This document shows positions 26,662-35,497 of a DNA stretch of 64,000 nt, piece by piece (position 1 is the first letter of the stretch; every line of letters starts with the position of its first letter). A model generated the notes under the pieces. That model saw only the letters and a program-made list of their open reading frames with translations. It was not told the DNA's origin and did not search any database. Position numbers and translations under genes: made by a program. Origin of the DNA: Halothiobacillus sp. (GTDB lineage: Bacteria > Pseudomonadota > Gammaproteobacteria > Halothiobacillales > Halothiobacillaceae); assembly GCA_020061705.1 (NCBI GenBank), contig JAGUXT010000042.1:1-64000 (forward strand), read 5' to 3'.

Positions 26662-26970
26662 TTAGGTGCGGATGATGGAGTTCTCGCCACTGCCAAAGGG
26701 ATTGGGTGTGCTTGCATCAGGTGCATCATCGTTGAGGTAGACCTTTTCGCCAACGTGGTAGAGGAATTGGTATTCACGCCCAGGCTCAAGCTCGATTTCC
26801 AGGCTCCAGGAGCCATCTTTTTTCTTTTTCATAGGTAACGTATCGTCCTCCCAATCGTTGAAATCGCCGATCAGGCAAACGCACTCACTGTCCTTCGCTG
26901 CATCGGCGGCAAGGGTGAAGGTGGCTTTGCAAACGGGGCGGGTTTTGAGGTGCTTTTTAACCAGGCTCAT
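26662..26970 (-). CDS. small CBM48/isoamylase early-set domain protein
   Basis: 102 residues making one glycogen-binding early-set (CBM48/AMPK-beta-like) domain: KATFTLAADAAKDSECVCL, GDFNDWEDDTLPMKKKKDG, WSLEIELEPGREYQFLYHV. No enzyme domain is attached. Stand-alone CBM48 proteins may tether partners to alpha-glucan. It precedes the hexose-6-P mutarotase by 15 bp, likely one operon. Cytosolic, no signal peptide. Confidence 0.85.
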   Translation of the reverse strand: MSLVKKHLKTRPVCKATFTLAADAAKDSECVCLIGDFNDWEDDTLPMKKKKDGSWSLEIELEPGREYQFLYHVGEKVYLNDDAPDASTPNPFGSGENSIIRT

Positions 26971-27085
26971 GGTCGTTCTCCATTGTTTTGTTTGAATGCT
27001 ATTCGAATATAGGCGCTTAAGACGATTTTTGCCCCAATCGACGCTTATGGCAACCTAACCGCACACAGGTTACAAGATGATGAAC

Positions 27086-27251
27086 TAGCAGCCTGTCGGG
27101 CTTCAGCGGCTGAAGCGAAAAAGTCGCCGACCGAGGGCAGATTTCGACGATTTTTTTGGCAATAGCAGGGACTGTTGGCTAAAAAATCGGTGAAATATGG
27201 ACCGATCAACGGCTTTTGCAGCTAGTTCGCCTCAGTCCCGACAGGCTGCTA
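27086..27251. repeat. MITE-like element with TAGCAGCCTGTCGGG inverted termini
   Basis: TAGCAGCCTGTCGGG (27086-27100) is perfectly complementary to CCCGACAGGCTGCTA (27237-27251). The 166-bp interior has no gene. Its end lies 4 bp from the moaD stop. A degenerate single end of the same family (TAGCAGTCCTGTCGGACTTG) is at 33136, next to the recQ stop. Confidence 0.82.
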
Positions 27252-27255
27252 GCGG

Positions 27256-27483
27256 TTAACCGCCGGTCACCGGTGGAAAAAAGGCAACTTCATCCCCATC
27301 GTTCACGGCATGATCGCGCCCGACGTAGTCGTGATTGATGGCGACGAGAACGTTGGCGGGCATGGCAAAATCAGCGACCGCTGACCAAACATCGCTTGCG
27401 GTGCGCAAGTTCTCGGCAGGAATGTTGCGTTCCGCTGCACCGATGCGCTCACGCAGGCTGGCAAAAAATTTCACTTGAATCAT
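27256..27483 (-). CDS. moaD: molybdopterin synthase sulfur-carrier subunit MoaD
   Basis: 75-residue ubiquitin-fold sulfur carrier for molybdopterin synthesis. It starts MIQVKFFASLRERIG and ends in the essential FFPPVTGG with the terminal Gly-Gly that is adenylated and thiocarboxylated. An upstream in-frame ATG at 27537 would overlap mutY and is rejected. The usual partner moaE is not downstream; instead a MITE-like element begins 4 bp after the stop. MoaD is thus separated from its pathway genes in this window. Confidence 0.9.
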   Translation of the reverse strand: MIQVKFFASLRERIGAAERNIPAENLRTASDVWSAVADFAMPANVLVAINHDYVGRDHAVNDGDEVAFFPPVTGG

Positions 27484-27528
27484 GGTGGGTTTGCATTTGT
27501 AGGGTGTGAGTGTGGCTATCATGGCCGC

Positions 27529-28614
27529 ATGAATCATTCTCTTGCAAGTATATTGGCGCCGACATCACATGACGATGGCTTTGCGGCGCGTCTATTGCGC
27601 TGGTGGCATGAACATGGTCGGCATGATTTGCCTTGGCAAAGATTTGGGCAAGTGAGGGATGAGGATGCCGAAGCGCGCGTATGGCAGGTATGGGTGTCTG
27701 AGGTCATGCTGCAGCAAACGCAAGTGGTCACGGTGATTCCGTATTATTGGCGATTTATGCAGCGCTTTCCTGATTTGGCAAGTTTTGCAACGGCGCATGA
27801 GGATGAGGTGTTGGCGCATTGGGCGGGCTTGGGCTATTACCGCCGTGCGCGTTTGTTGCATGCGGCGGCAAAACAGGTGCTTGAACAGCATGACGGTGTT
27901 TTTCCACGCGATTTTGCTGCGGTTTTGGCGCTTCCCGGTCTAGGTCGTTCAACGGCAGGTGCCGTGCTGGCGCAGGCGTTCGATCTGCCGCATCCGATCT
28001 TAGATGGCAATGTGAAGCGCGTTTTGGCGCGGTTTTATGGGTTGACGGGGTGGCCGGGTGAGGCGGCGGTGGAGCGTGAGCTTTGGCGTTATGCCTCCGC
28101 GCTCACGCCGAGCCAGCGCGTGGGGGATTACACGCAGGCGATTATGGATTTGGGCGCGACGCTATGTACGTCACGCAACCCGGCGTGCGTGCGTTGCCCT
28201 CTGGCGGATGCGTGCGTTGCCAAGCAGAGCGGGCGCGTGAGTGAGTTGCCCACGCCGCGTCCGCGCAAGGTTTTGCCGGTGCGTCAGATCGTAATGTGGC
28301 TGGTTGAGGGCGAGGATGGGGTGTTGCTGCAACGCCGCCCACCTGTGGGCGTGTGGCCCGGCTTGTATAGTTTGCCGGAGACGGAGGTGGGCGTGGAGTT
28401 GGATGGCGTGCAGCCGGGTGAATGTCTGTCGGTGATGCGCCATACCTTCAGTCATTATCATTTGGATATTTTCCCACGCCGCGCACGCAGAAATAACGCT
28501 GCTGCCTCGGTCATGGATGATGGGCGTTCGCTCTGGTATAAACCCAATCAATCGGCCAGTGTGGGACTTCCCGCGCCGGTCAGTCGCTTAATCGAATTGT
28601 ATTTCAAGGAGTAA
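27529..28614 (+). CDS. mutY: A/G-specific adenine DNA glycosylase
   Basis: Base-excision repair enzyme that removes adenine opposite 8-oxoguanine. 361 residues from ATG 27529. RHDLPWQ near the N-terminus, the [12 protein letters not shown] helix with catalytic Glu, helix-hairpin-helix [14 protein letters not shown] followed by [15 protein letters not shown] (catalytic Asp), and the 4Fe-4S loop C-x6-C-x2-C-x5-C in [23 protein letters not shown]-like C-terminal domain recognises 8-oxoG. Divergent from moaD, followed after 4 bp by yggX. Confidence 0.96.
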   Translation: MNHSLASILAPTSHDDGFAARLLRWWHEHGRHDLPWQRFGQVRDEDAEARVWQVWVSEVMLQQTQVVTVIPYYWRFMQRFPDLASFATAHEDEVLAHWAGLGYYRRARLLHAAAKQVLEQHDGVFPRDFAAVLALPGLGRSTAGAVLAQAFDLPHPILDGNVKRVLARFYGLTGWPGEAAVERELWRYASALTPSQRVGDYTQAIMDLGATLCTSRNPACVRCPLADACVAKQSGRVSELPTPRPRKVLPVRQIVMWLVEGEDGVLLQRRPPVGVWPGLYSLPETEVGVELDGVQPGECLSVMRHTFSHYHLDIFPRRARRNNAAASVMDDGRSLWYKPNQSASVGLPAPVSRLIELYFKE

Positions 28615-28618
28615 CACG

Positions 28619-28891
28619 ATGAGTCGTATGGTGCATTGCAGTCGTTTGAAGAAGGAAGCCGAAGGGCTTGATCGTGCGCCTTATTTTGGCGAATTGGGTC
28701 AGCGCATTTTGGATAACGTGAGCAAGCAGGCATGGCAGGAGTGGCTCAAGCATCAAACCATGCTGATTAATGAGTATCGCCTAACTCCTGTCGACCCCAA
28801 GGCGCGCAAGTTTCTGGAGCAGGAGATGGAAAAGTTTTTCTTCGGCGAAGGTTCGTCCGCACCCGAAGGATTTGTACCGCCTTCCTCCTAG
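28619..28891 (+). CDS. yggX: Fe(2+)-trafficking/oxidative damage protection protein YggX
   Basis: 90-residue cytosolic protein that protects Fe-S clusters from oxidative damage. Intact signature [18 protein letters not shown] with the conserved Cys7, then [14 protein letters not shown]. It is co-transcribed with mutY (4-bp gap), the standard mutY-yggX pair; MutY itself is an Fe-S enzyme. Confidence 0.96.
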   Translation: MSRMVHCSRLKKEAEGLDRAPYFGELGQRILDNVSKQAWQEWLKHQTMLINEYRLTPVDPKARKFLEQEMEKFFFGEGSSAPEGFVPPSS

Positions 28892-29011
28892 TCGGCCAAG
28901 GTTGGCTTGATATTCGCCCTTCGTTATCGGCGTTTATTTAGAACAAGGGCGTTAAAAAAGATAGGGCATTCTTTTTCAAACGTTCTGTTTGCGCGTTGGT
29001 CACCAGGGTGC

Positions 29012-29785
29012 TCATGACGCAACTTTCGCAGTTTTACTGGGCGGCGCTATGCTGGTTACGCGATTGCGCCCCTCTTGCTTGGCTTGATAGAGGGCTTTAT
29101 CGGCGCGGGTGAACACTGAAGAAAATGACTCATTCTCCAAGCGCAGGCTGACTCCAAAGCTAATCGTAATTGGCACAAAGCCGGCACTGGAAAAAAAAGG
29201 AGCGGCATTCACGGCGTGACGGATGTTTTCCGCACGTTGGTGGAGCTCTTCTAGTGGCATGTATGGAGCCACAATGGCGAACTCTTCACCACCAAACCGT
29301 GCAAAAACCATGTCCGGCAATAAATGGTCATTTATGCGTTCCGCAATCCCTTTAAGCACGGCATCACCGGCGGGATGGCCGTATTGATCATTGACCTGCT
29401 TGAAGTAGTCGATGTCAAACAGAATCAGGCCAAACGCGGCGTAGGTAATTTCTTCGTCAATATAGCGGGTGATTGCGCCTTTATTGAAAATGCCGGTCAA
29501 GTCATCGTGAGAGGCTTGATATTCTAGCTGTGCGCTCAGGGCGGTCAATTCGCGGTTGAGGCGGTTAAGTATTTCTTCCTTGCGGTCGCTTATTTTAATC
29601 AGGCGTTGTACTTCGCGGAAGAGGCGTTGATAGCCTGTGGTCATTACCCTTAATTCAGCGCGCAACATTTCTGGCGAGGTTGTTTCGTCGGCCAAGACCA
29701 AAAGCGAGCGCTCCAGTAGAGCTTCTTCAATGTCAAAAATGGTGAAATCCTCCCGCTGAATATCGTCGTTGTACGAATATTCCAT
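29012..29785 (-). CDS. siaD: diguanylate cyclase (SiaD-like)
   Basis: 257-residue GGDEF protein making cyclic-di-GMP. Residues 1-90 are soluble and mostly helical (coiled-coil likely at 55-90). The GGDEF domain spans about 91-250, with DDLTGIFNKGAI, LFDIDYFKQVND and the active-site GGEEF at 165-169. No RxxD inhibitory site is present at the expected place (156-159 read LPDM). Last gene of the leftward four-gene Sia module; in Pseudomonas SiaD is switched by dephosphorylated SiaC. Confidence 0.85.
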   Translation of the reverse strand: MEYSYNDDIQREDFTIFDIEEALLERSLLVLADETTSPEMLRAELRVMTTGYQRLFREVQRLIKISDRKEEILNRLNRELTALSAQLEYQASHDDLTGIFNKGAITRYIDEEITYAAFGLILFDIDYFKQVNDQYGHPAGDAVLKGIAERINDHLLPDMVFARFGGEEFAIVAPYMPLEELHQRAENIRHAVNAAPFFSSAGFVPITISFGVSLRLENESFSSVFTRADKALYQAKQEGRNRVTSIAPPSKTAKVAS

Positions 29786-29815
29786 AAATTATGCTCAATT
29801 AAGGGGGCTTTACAT

Positions 29816-30199
29816 CTAGGATTCAAAGCTTTCGGGAATGTAATTAATTGCGGGAAAATCTTCATGCAGGTCTTCGCCAAACTCAAGAATGGTGTCGTCA
29901 TCCTCGTCATGGCGCCAATGCAGATTGATGGTGTTGTTTGCCGCAGCGGTGTTGAGCATGTCGAAAATATTGAACAATACCTTGGTGCTGCTGCTGTTGA
30001 AGTAAGTGAGTTCAATGATGACTTCAATGGTTTGGTCTTGGCTTTGCTCCAAATATTCGCGCAGCGCTTCGGTGATGGGGCCAAAGAATGCGGCGGCATT
30101 CTCCGGGTAGGATTCGCCACGCAGCACTAGTTGGTGTTCATTAAAACGAAAGTCCACCTCAGGTGAGGTGTTTGTGGCATCAATATACAAATCTTGCAT
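29816..30199 (-). CDS. siaC: SiaC-family phosphorylatable partner protein (DUF1987)
   Basis: 127-residue DUF1987 protein. The conserved segment ELTYFNSSSTKVLFNIFDML carries the Ser/Thr cluster that matches the Thr phosphorylated in Pseudomonas SiaC (here Thr72 with start at ATG 30199). It also has the family VDFRFNEHQLVLRGESYPEN N-terminus (quoted in part). It lies between siaB and siaD, 16 and 30 bp away. By family knowledge, unphosphorylated SiaC binds and activates the cyclase; SiaB phosphorylates it and SiaA reverses this. Confidence 0.85.
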   Translation of the reverse strand: MQDLYIDATNTSPEVDFRFNEHQLVLRGESYPENAAAFFGPITEALREYLEQSQDQTIEVIIELTYFNSSSTKVLFNIFDMLNTAAANNTINLHWRHDEDDDTILEFGEDLHEDFPAINYIPESFES

Positions 30200-30215
30200 C
30201 AAAATATCTCCGCAA

Positions 30216-30773
30216 TCAGATGACGGCTTTAAGGTAGAAGCCTACTTTTTCAGCAGGGAGTTCGTGTTCAATAAAACAAAATTCAATCGGCTCGCTGGCA
30301 TCGCGCGCTACGGTGAGAAAGCCTAGCCCCGCGCCCTTACTGAGTTCATCTTCATCATCGTGTTCGTCGTTGCGTAACTGTTGTTTGTAGGCTTGTTTGA
30401 TTTCTTCCGGCGACATGGCACGTATGGCTTCCAGTTTGGCGCGTACACGCTCCAAGTGCGCTCGGTCGATGTGATTGCCACAAATAATGTAAAAACGCTC
30501 GCCAACCTGACCAATGGCAACGCCCCCCTGGGAGTATTGTTGGCGCCCCTCCGCTCGGTCGGCATCGGCACCGTAGTTGAGAATGTTTTGTGCCATTTCT
30601 ACAAAGGTGGAAAACACCTTGCGGGTAATCGCGCCTTTGGTTCCCTGGGCCTCAAGACGGTGGCGCAAGGTGTCACCCATCGCGCCAATGACGTTTTGCG
30701 ACATGTAGCCGCTGTAATAGAACAGCACGCCCTCGCGCAGTGTGGTGGTGTTGAATGCTTGAAAAATGTCCAT
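30216..30773 (-). CDS. siaB: SiaB-family protein kinase (DUF6272)
   Basis: 185 residues. EMAQNILNYGAD resembles an N-box helix and GAGLGFLTVARDASEP a G-box, the pattern of a GHKL-type ATP-binding fold as in SiaB, which phosphorylates SiaC on Ser/Thr. A charged, Asp/Glu-rich insert (NDEHDDEDELSKG) precedes the G-box. The ribosome-binding site AAGGAG is strong. Cytosolic. Gene order siaA-siaB-siaC-siaD is complete here. Confidence 0.82.
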   Translation of the reverse strand: MDIFQAFNTTTLREGVLFYYSGYMSQNVIGAMGDTLRHRLEAQGTKGAITRKVFSTFVEMAQNILNYGADADRAEGRQQYSQGGVAIGQVGERFYIICGNHIDRAHLERVRAKLEAIRAMSPEEIKQAYKQQLRNDEHDDEDELSKGAGLGFLTVARDASEPIEFCFIEHELPAEKVGFYLKAVI

Positions 30774-30832
30774 GTAAAGCTCCTTGTTGCCTTCCCGAAT
30801 TTACAGAATATTTGGGTTAAGCACAGTCAAGA

Positions 30833-32083
30833 TCAGGGGCGGAAGCCAAAAAAGGTTACATCATCACGCCGGGTTTGTTCGCCTTGGTAGGTGCCAAAGG
30901 CCTGCATGATACGTGAGCCTTGCGCCATGAGCGGTAGGGAGTGGTGTTCGGTGAGCATGTTTTTGAGTCTTTTTTTGCCAAAGGCAATGCGCTTGGCTCC
31001 GCCGGGTTGGTCAATGATGCCGTCGGTGGTGATAAAAACACTGCTGCCAGGCGCAAGGTTCAGGTTGTGGTTGATCCATGCGTGACTCATTGGGGTGGTG
31101 CGATAACCTACGCCCATGCGGTCGCCATTTATTTGTTCGACTTTGACGGGGGGTGCCGCGTCACTGGATGCGGGCTCGACAATGAATAGCGGTGTTTTGG
31201 CGGCCGCCCACGTCATACTGCGTTGGGCAGTGTTAAACCACACAAAGGCAGTGTCCATGCCATCATCCGAACCTCCGCCATCTTCGTGCTTGCCATCTTG
31301 TGCCAATATGCTTTTGACCATGCGATTCATCTCGGCCATGACGGAAGCCGGGTCACGGGGGTTGCCGTGTTGAAGAAGTCGGTCAAGCAGCGAAGCCATA
31401 ATCAAGGTCATAAAGGCTCCAGGAACACCGTGCCCCGTGCAATCAATGACGGCGATGAAGAAGCCATCGTCAAAATGGCGGAAAACAAAAAAGTCACCCC
31501 CCACTACGTCACGAGGCTCCCAAAGCAGGACATGGTCGGGCAGGCAGGCGGCAAGGTCACGCTGCGATGGGCGCAAAAAGGATTTTTGGATCACGCTGGC
31601 GTATTCAATACTTTCCATCACCATGCGGCTTTTTTCTGCTTGCAGTTTTGTTACGGCATCGACGAGATCAAAACCGGAGCCTACGCCGGTATACGCGCCG
31701 TTTTTAACGATGATAAAACCATCCGATAGGGCTTTTTGTCCGGCGGCAAGAGCCCTAAAGCTCAACTCTTGGATGGGTGTGTTTTCTTCAACAATCAGCG
31801 GCTGCTTGTCCATAAAGGCAATGCAGCTTTTGCGCCCGTATATTTCGCGCATATAGGGGCGTGCCATTTCGTTCATGAATACATGGCGGTTGACCAGGCC
31901 GATGGGGAGCGTGTCTTCAACAATGGGGATAACATCGAGAGCCGCGTGTTCGTGGAACAGGTGCAATATGTCGTCGCTAAACAGTTCTGGCGAGGCCACA
32001 AGAGTCGATTTTTTCAGATCAAACGCCGTGTTGGGTGTTGTTGCGCTGCGCTTGGGTGCTGGGGATGCTTGATCGGGCGACAT
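30833..32083 (-). CDS. siaA: SiaA-like PP2C phosphatase with N-terminal CBS pair
   Basis: 416-residue SpoIIE/PP2C-type Ser/Thr phosphatase. Residues ~30-145 look like a CBS pair (VIPIVEDTLPIGLVNRHVF; DGFIIVKNGAYTGVGSG), a fold that often binds adenine nucleotides. The phosphatase domain (~155-416) has the metal residues in VVGGDFF (D197), AVIDCTGHGVPGA (D214), FITTDGIIDQ and RRDDVTFFG. Pseudomonas SiaA is membrane-bound with a periplasmic sensor and HAMP; none is seen here, so the input seems cytosolic. First gene of the Sia module, expected to dephosphorylate SiaC. Confidence 0.85.
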   Translation of the reverse strand: MSPDQASPAPKRSATTPNTAFDLKKSTLVASPELFSDDILHLFHEHAALDVIPIVEDTLPIGLVNRHVFMNEMARPYMREIYGRKSCIAFMDKQPLIVEENTPIQELSFRALAAGQKALSDGFIIVKNGAYTGVGSGFDLVDAVTKLQAEKSRMVMESIEYASVIQKSFLRPSQRDLAACLPDHVLLWEPRDVVGGDFFVFRHFDDGFFIAVIDCTGHGVPGAFMTLIMASLLDRLLQHGNPRDPASVMAEMNRMVKSILAQDGKHEDGGGSDDGMDTAFVWFNTAQRSMTWAAAKTPLFIVEPASSDAAPPVKVEQINGDRMGVGYRTTPMSHAWINHNLNLAPGSSVFITTDGIIDQPGGAKRIAFGKKRLKNMLTEHHSLPLMAQGSRIMQAFGTYQGEQTRRDDVTFFGFRP

Positions 32084-32128
32084 CGAGAGGTTTCTCCATC
32101 TGACTGCATGGCTAAGCTGGTAAAACGT

Positions 32129-32425
32129 TTATCCGCCTTTGCATTTTGGCGAGGCTTCGACCAAGCCACCCTTGGCAGCCCACTCATCGGGGGTCATGGT
32201 GTTGAGCGTGAGTGCGTGAACGCTGCCCGCAAGCTCATCCGCCAGAACCTTGTTGACGGCTCGATGGCGTGCGAGCAGAGTTTGATCCATGAATGCGTTA
32301 CTCACCAAGGTGATATGAAAGTGTGAATCGCTGGCACGCATGGCGTGGCGATGGCTTTCGTTGACGATGTCGAGATGCGTTGGAAGAAAGGCTGCGCTTA
32401 GCTTGTGGTGGAGGGTACTTTGCAT
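32129..32425 (-). CDS. bolA: BolA-family protein
   Basis: 98-residue BolA/YrbA-fold protein that, with monothiol glutaredoxins, binds Fe-S clusters; E. coli BolA also affects cell shape and biofilm genes. Signature DIVNESHRHAMRASDSHFHI with invariant His, then ARHRAVNKVLADEL and LTLNTMTPDEW. The start is uncertain: MQSTLHHKL at 32425 gives the usual length; 32446 is possible and neither has a good ribosome-binding site. Read in the same direction as the Sia genes, 45 bp downstream-upstream order unclear in function. Confidence 0.9.
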   Translation of the reverse strand: MQSTLHHKLSAAFLPTHLDIVNESHRHAMRASDSHFHITLVSNAFMDQTLLARHRAVNKVLADELAGSVHALTLNTMTPDEWAAKGGLVEASPKCKGG

Positions 32426-32579
32426 GGAAGTTGGTTGTGGGTGCATTTTTCGAGATTTATTTTCAGGACGACATTCGGTCATAGAACTTTTAGTTGCCTT
32501 ATCGTGCCTTAGTGGAGTGTAGCAAGCTAGAGTGTTGTTGAGTGGTTTTAGTCCTATCAAGTCGTTAAGGGGTGAAGTG

Positions 32580-33044
32580 ATGAAAGCGTTAGCTGCGTTT
32601 CTGGCGAGTGTGGGTGTGATGTTTAGCGTTCCAAGTTTCGCGGATAACGAAGTTTTGATTGGTACCGGATTGGGTGCGGCGCTGGGTGCCGTGGTGGGGC
32701 ATCAGGTTGATCACAATAATGGTGCGTGGGTTGGCGGCGCGGTTGGGGCGGTAACGGGTGCGGCGATTGCAAGCAGCAATAACAACACGCGCTATGTGGA
32801 GCGTAATCCTTATGGTTATGACACGTACAGCACCTATAACGCGCCGCGTCGGGATATTTATGTGGTAGAGCGGGATTATTACCAACGTCCATACCGGCGT
32901 CCGCCGGTGAATGTGATTGTTGTGGATAATGACCGTCGCGGGCATCGGAATCATCATCGTTATGACCACCATCATCATCGTGGGCAGGGTCATCACTACA
33001 ACCAAGGTCGCAATGATGGGCGTACCGTGGTGATAATGCGGTGA
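32580..33044 (+). CDS. exported glycine-zipper protein with His-rich tail
   Basis: 154 residues from ATG 32580 (AAGGGG upstream). Signal peptide MKALAAFLASVGVMFSVPSFA. A glycine zipper follows (GTGLGAALGAVVGHQVDHNN; GGAVGAVTGAAIA), the type that inserts in or packs against the outer membrane. The C-terminus is rich in Tyr, Arg and then His (HRNHHRYDHHHHRGQGHH), which could bind metal ions. No known enzyme fold. Divergent from bolA and closed by a terminator at 33065. Confidence 0.8.
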   Translation: MKALAAFLASVGVMFSVPSFADNEVLIGTGLGAALGAVVGHQVDHNNGAWVGGAVGAVTGAAIASSNNNTRYVERNPYGYDTYSTYNAPRRDIYVVERDYYQRPYRRPPVNVIVVDNDRRGHRNHHRYDHHHHRGQGHHYNQGRNDGRTVVIMR

Positions 33045-33064
33045 TGTTTTAAGTGTCGATGTGC

Positions 33065-33090
33065 AAAGGGCTGTTTTGTGCAGCCTTTTT
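33065..33090 (+). terminator. intrinsic terminator after glycine-zipper gene
   Basis: AAAGGGCTG and CAGCCTTTTT form a stem with one G-U pair around TTTTGTG, followed by T-rich sequence, about 20 bp past the stop. Confidence 0.75.
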
Positions 33091-33134
33091 GTTTTTGTAG
33101 ATTCGAGTTGTGCCTTAACTGAGGCATGAACGAG

Positions 33135-33163
33135 GTAGCAGTCCTGTCGGACTTGAGCGGCTG
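33135..33163. repeat. degenerate single end of the TAGCAGCCTGTCGGG repeat
   Basis: GTAGCAGTCCTGTCGGACTT then GAGCGGCTG resembles the left end of the element at 27086 (TAGCAGCCTGTCGGG, CTTCAGCGGCTG). It ends exactly at the recQ stop codon (33164). No matching second end was found nearby. Confidence 0.55.
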
Positions 33164-34981
33164 TTAATCTCTTGTTTGGGTGTTTTGAATAACCTCAAGA
33201 AAATCAGCGCCATAGGCTTCAAGTTTGCGCTCGCCGATGCCCGGAAGATTGCTCATGGCTATCAGGCTTTGCGGGCGGGCTTCCATCATGGCCATGAGAG
33301 TCGCATCGTGAAAAATGACATAAGGCGGCACGCCTTGTTCTTCGGCCAGTTCGCGGCGTTTGGCGCGTAAGGCATCCCATAATCCTTGATCGGCACCGGG
33401 CGGCAGGGTGCGGCCAGTACGGGTTGAACGTTCTGTCCTGTTCGGCTTGGAAGCACGCAGTTCGCGACGTAGCCACAGGGGCTCCTCACCGCGCAGTACC
33501 GGGCGGCAGGTTTCGGAGAGGCGCAGGCCGCCGTGGCCTTCGATATCGACCATCAGCAGGCCGCGAGCAATCAGTTGGCGATATACGCCGCGCCATTCAG
33601 TGGCATTGAGCTCTGCGCCGATGCCAAAGGTGCTGATTTTGTCGTGTGCATTGCGTTGAATGCGCTCATCGCTTTTACCTAGCAGTACATCGACAAGGTA
33701 GGTCACACCAAAGCGCTGGCCGGTGCGGTGTACGCAGGAAAGCGCCTTTTGCGCGTGTACGCTGGCATCCCAGGTGGCGGGCGGTTCAAGGCAGGTGTCG
33801 CAGTTGCCGCAGGGCTTGGCAAGCGGTTCGCCGAAGTAGCCGAGCAGAGCCTGACGGCGGCAAGTGGTCATTTCGCACAGACCAAGCATGGCATCGAGTT
33901 TGTGTTGTTCGACGCGCTTGTGGGTTTCGTCGGCTTCGGAGGCGGCCATCATTTGGCGCAGAGTGATGACATCCTGCAAACCGTAACTCATCCACGCATC
34001 AGCGGGCAGTCCGTCGCGTCCGGCACGTCCGGTTTCCTGGTAATAGGCTTCCACGCTTTTGGGCAGACTCAAATGTGCCACAAAACGTACGTTGGGCTTG
34101 TCGATACCCATGCCGAAAGCAATGGTGGCGACCATGACAATGCCCTCTTCCTTGAGAAAGCGCGCTTGATGCTGCTCGCGCATGTTGGCAGGTAGCCCGG
34201 CATGATAAGGCAGAGCCGGAGCCCCCTTGTTGCTGAGCCATTCGGCGGTTTCATCGACCTTTTTGCGCGACAGGCAATACACAATGCCCGCCTCACCTGC
34301 GTGTTCGTCCTGTATGAAACGCAGCAGCTTGTCGCGCGCGCTGCCATCGCCTTGAGCAATGCGATAGCGGATGTTGGGGCGATCAAAGCTGCTGATAAAA
34401 ACGCGCGCGTTCTCTAGGGCGAGCCGGGCGATAATTTCGCGGCGCGTAGGTTCGTCGGCTGTGGCGGTGAGCGCGATGCGCGGGATGTGCGGAAAGCGCT
34501 GATGCAGTACCGAAAGCTGGATGTATTCCGGGCGGAAGTCGTGTCCCCATTGTGAAACACAGTGCGCTTCGTCGATGGCAAAAAGGGCGATGTTGGCTTG
34601 TTCGAGCAGATCAAGTGTGCGCCCATTGAGCAGGCGTTCAGGGGCGACATAGAGCAGGTCTAAATCACCCATCAGCAGCTGTTGCTCGATCTGGCGCGCT
34701 TCGGCAGGTGAGAGCGTGGAGTTTAGATAGGCGGCGTTGACCCCGGCTTGGCGCAGGCCGGCAACTTGATCTTGCATCAGTGCGATCAATGGCGAGACCA
34801 CAATGCCCGTGCCAGTACGTGCCAGCGCCGGAATCTGGAAGCAAAGCGATTTTCCGCCGCCAGTGGGCATGAGAACGAGCGCATCTTCGCCGGCCATCAG
34901 TGTCGATATGACTTCATCTTGCGGCGAACGGAACCGCTCATAGCCGAAAACGCTGCGTAAAATATCGAGGGGCTGAGTCAT
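33164..34981 (-). CDS. recQ: ATP-dependent DNA helicase RecQ
   Basis: 605-residue 3'-5' DNA helicase of the RecQ family (recombination and fork repair). Walker [15 protein letters not shown] near residue 40, DEAH box in [19 protein letters not shown], motif [18 protein letters not shown]. The RecQ zinc site is CEMTTCRRQ...CGNCDTC near residue 380. RQC and HRDC domains follow ([31 protein letters not shown]). The start overlaps the upstream YaiI-family gene stop by 4 bp (ATGA). The end abuts a degenerate repeat. Confidence 0.96.
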   Translation of the reverse strand: MTQPLDILRSVFGYERFRSPQDEVISTLMAGEDALVLMPTGGGKSLCFQIPALARTGTGIVVSPLIALMQDQVAGLRQAGVNAAYLNSTLSPAEARQIEQQLLMGDLDLLYVAPERLLNGRTLDLLEQANIALFAIDEAHCVSQWGHDFRPEYIQLSVLHQRFPHIPRIALTATADEPTRREIIARLALENARVFISSFDRPNIRYRIAQGDGSARDKLLRFIQDEHAGEAGIVYCLSRKKVDETAEWLSNKGAPALPYHAGLPANMREQHQARFLKEEGIVMVATIAFGMGIDKPNVRFVAHLSLPKSVEAYYQETGRAGRDGLPADAWMSYGLQDVITLRQMMAASEADETHKRVEQHKLDAMLGLCEMTTCRRQALLGYFGEPLAKPCGNCDTCLEPPATWDASVHAQKALSCVHRTGQRFGVTYLVDVLLGKSDERIQRNAHDKISTFGIGAELNATEWRGVYRQLIARGLLMVDIEGHGGLRLSETCRPVLRGEEPLWLRRELRASKPNRTERSTRTGRTLPPGADQGLWDALRAKRRELAEEQGVPPYVIFHDATLMAMMEARPQSLIAMSNLPGIGERKLEAYGADFLEVIQNTQTRD

Positions 34982-35436
34982 GTTGCCATATGGTGTTGCA
35001 AAAAGCGGTCGAGCTGATTGGCAAACGCTTGTCGATCGGCCTGGCTTAGCGTGGGCGGTCCGCCAGTACGCACGCCGGAATCGCGCAATTGTTCCATCAT
35101 GTCGCGGATACGCAGACGCTCACGGATCGTGCCGGAGGTGTAGCGTTCGCCGCGTGGGCTAAGGGCGTGCGCGCCTTTGTCGAGTGCACCCGCAGCAAGG
35201 GGGATGTCGGCGGTAATGACTAAATCACCCATATGAACACGGTGCACGATTTCATCGTCAGCTTCATCAAAACCGCCGGGGACCACGAGACTGTGAATGT
35301 GCGGCGAGCGCGGTACACGCAGGGATTTGTTGGCGACCAGGGTGAGCGACAGACTCAGGCGCTCTGAGGCACGGTAAAGAATATCCTTGATGACATTGGG
35401 GCAGGCATCGGCATCAACATAGATATGTAAAGGCAT
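34978..35436 (-). CDS. YaiI/YqxD (DUF188) family protein
   Basis: 152-residue UPF0178 protein with a PIN-like fold, function unknown. Signatures: [44 protein letters not shown]-like [16 protein letters not shown] and [15 protein letters not shown]. The start at [12 protein letters not shown] matches E. coli YaiI; in-frame ATGs at 35442 and 35451 are alternatives. Coupled to recQ by a 4-bp overlap, which suggests a nucleic-acid role but proves nothing. Confidence 0.92.
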   Translation of the reverse strand: MPLHIYVDADACPNVIKDILYRASERLSLSLTLVANKSLRVPRSPHIHSLVVPGGFDEADDEIVHRVHMGDLVITADIPLAAGALDKGAHALSPRGERYTSGTIRERLRIRDMMEQLRDSGVRTGGPPTLSQADRQAFANQLDRFLQHHMAT

Positions 35437-35497
35437 GGGCATGGCGCGCAAAAAATGTGCGCGCAGTGTAGCAGGGCTTGAGCCTGAAATTAGGTCA

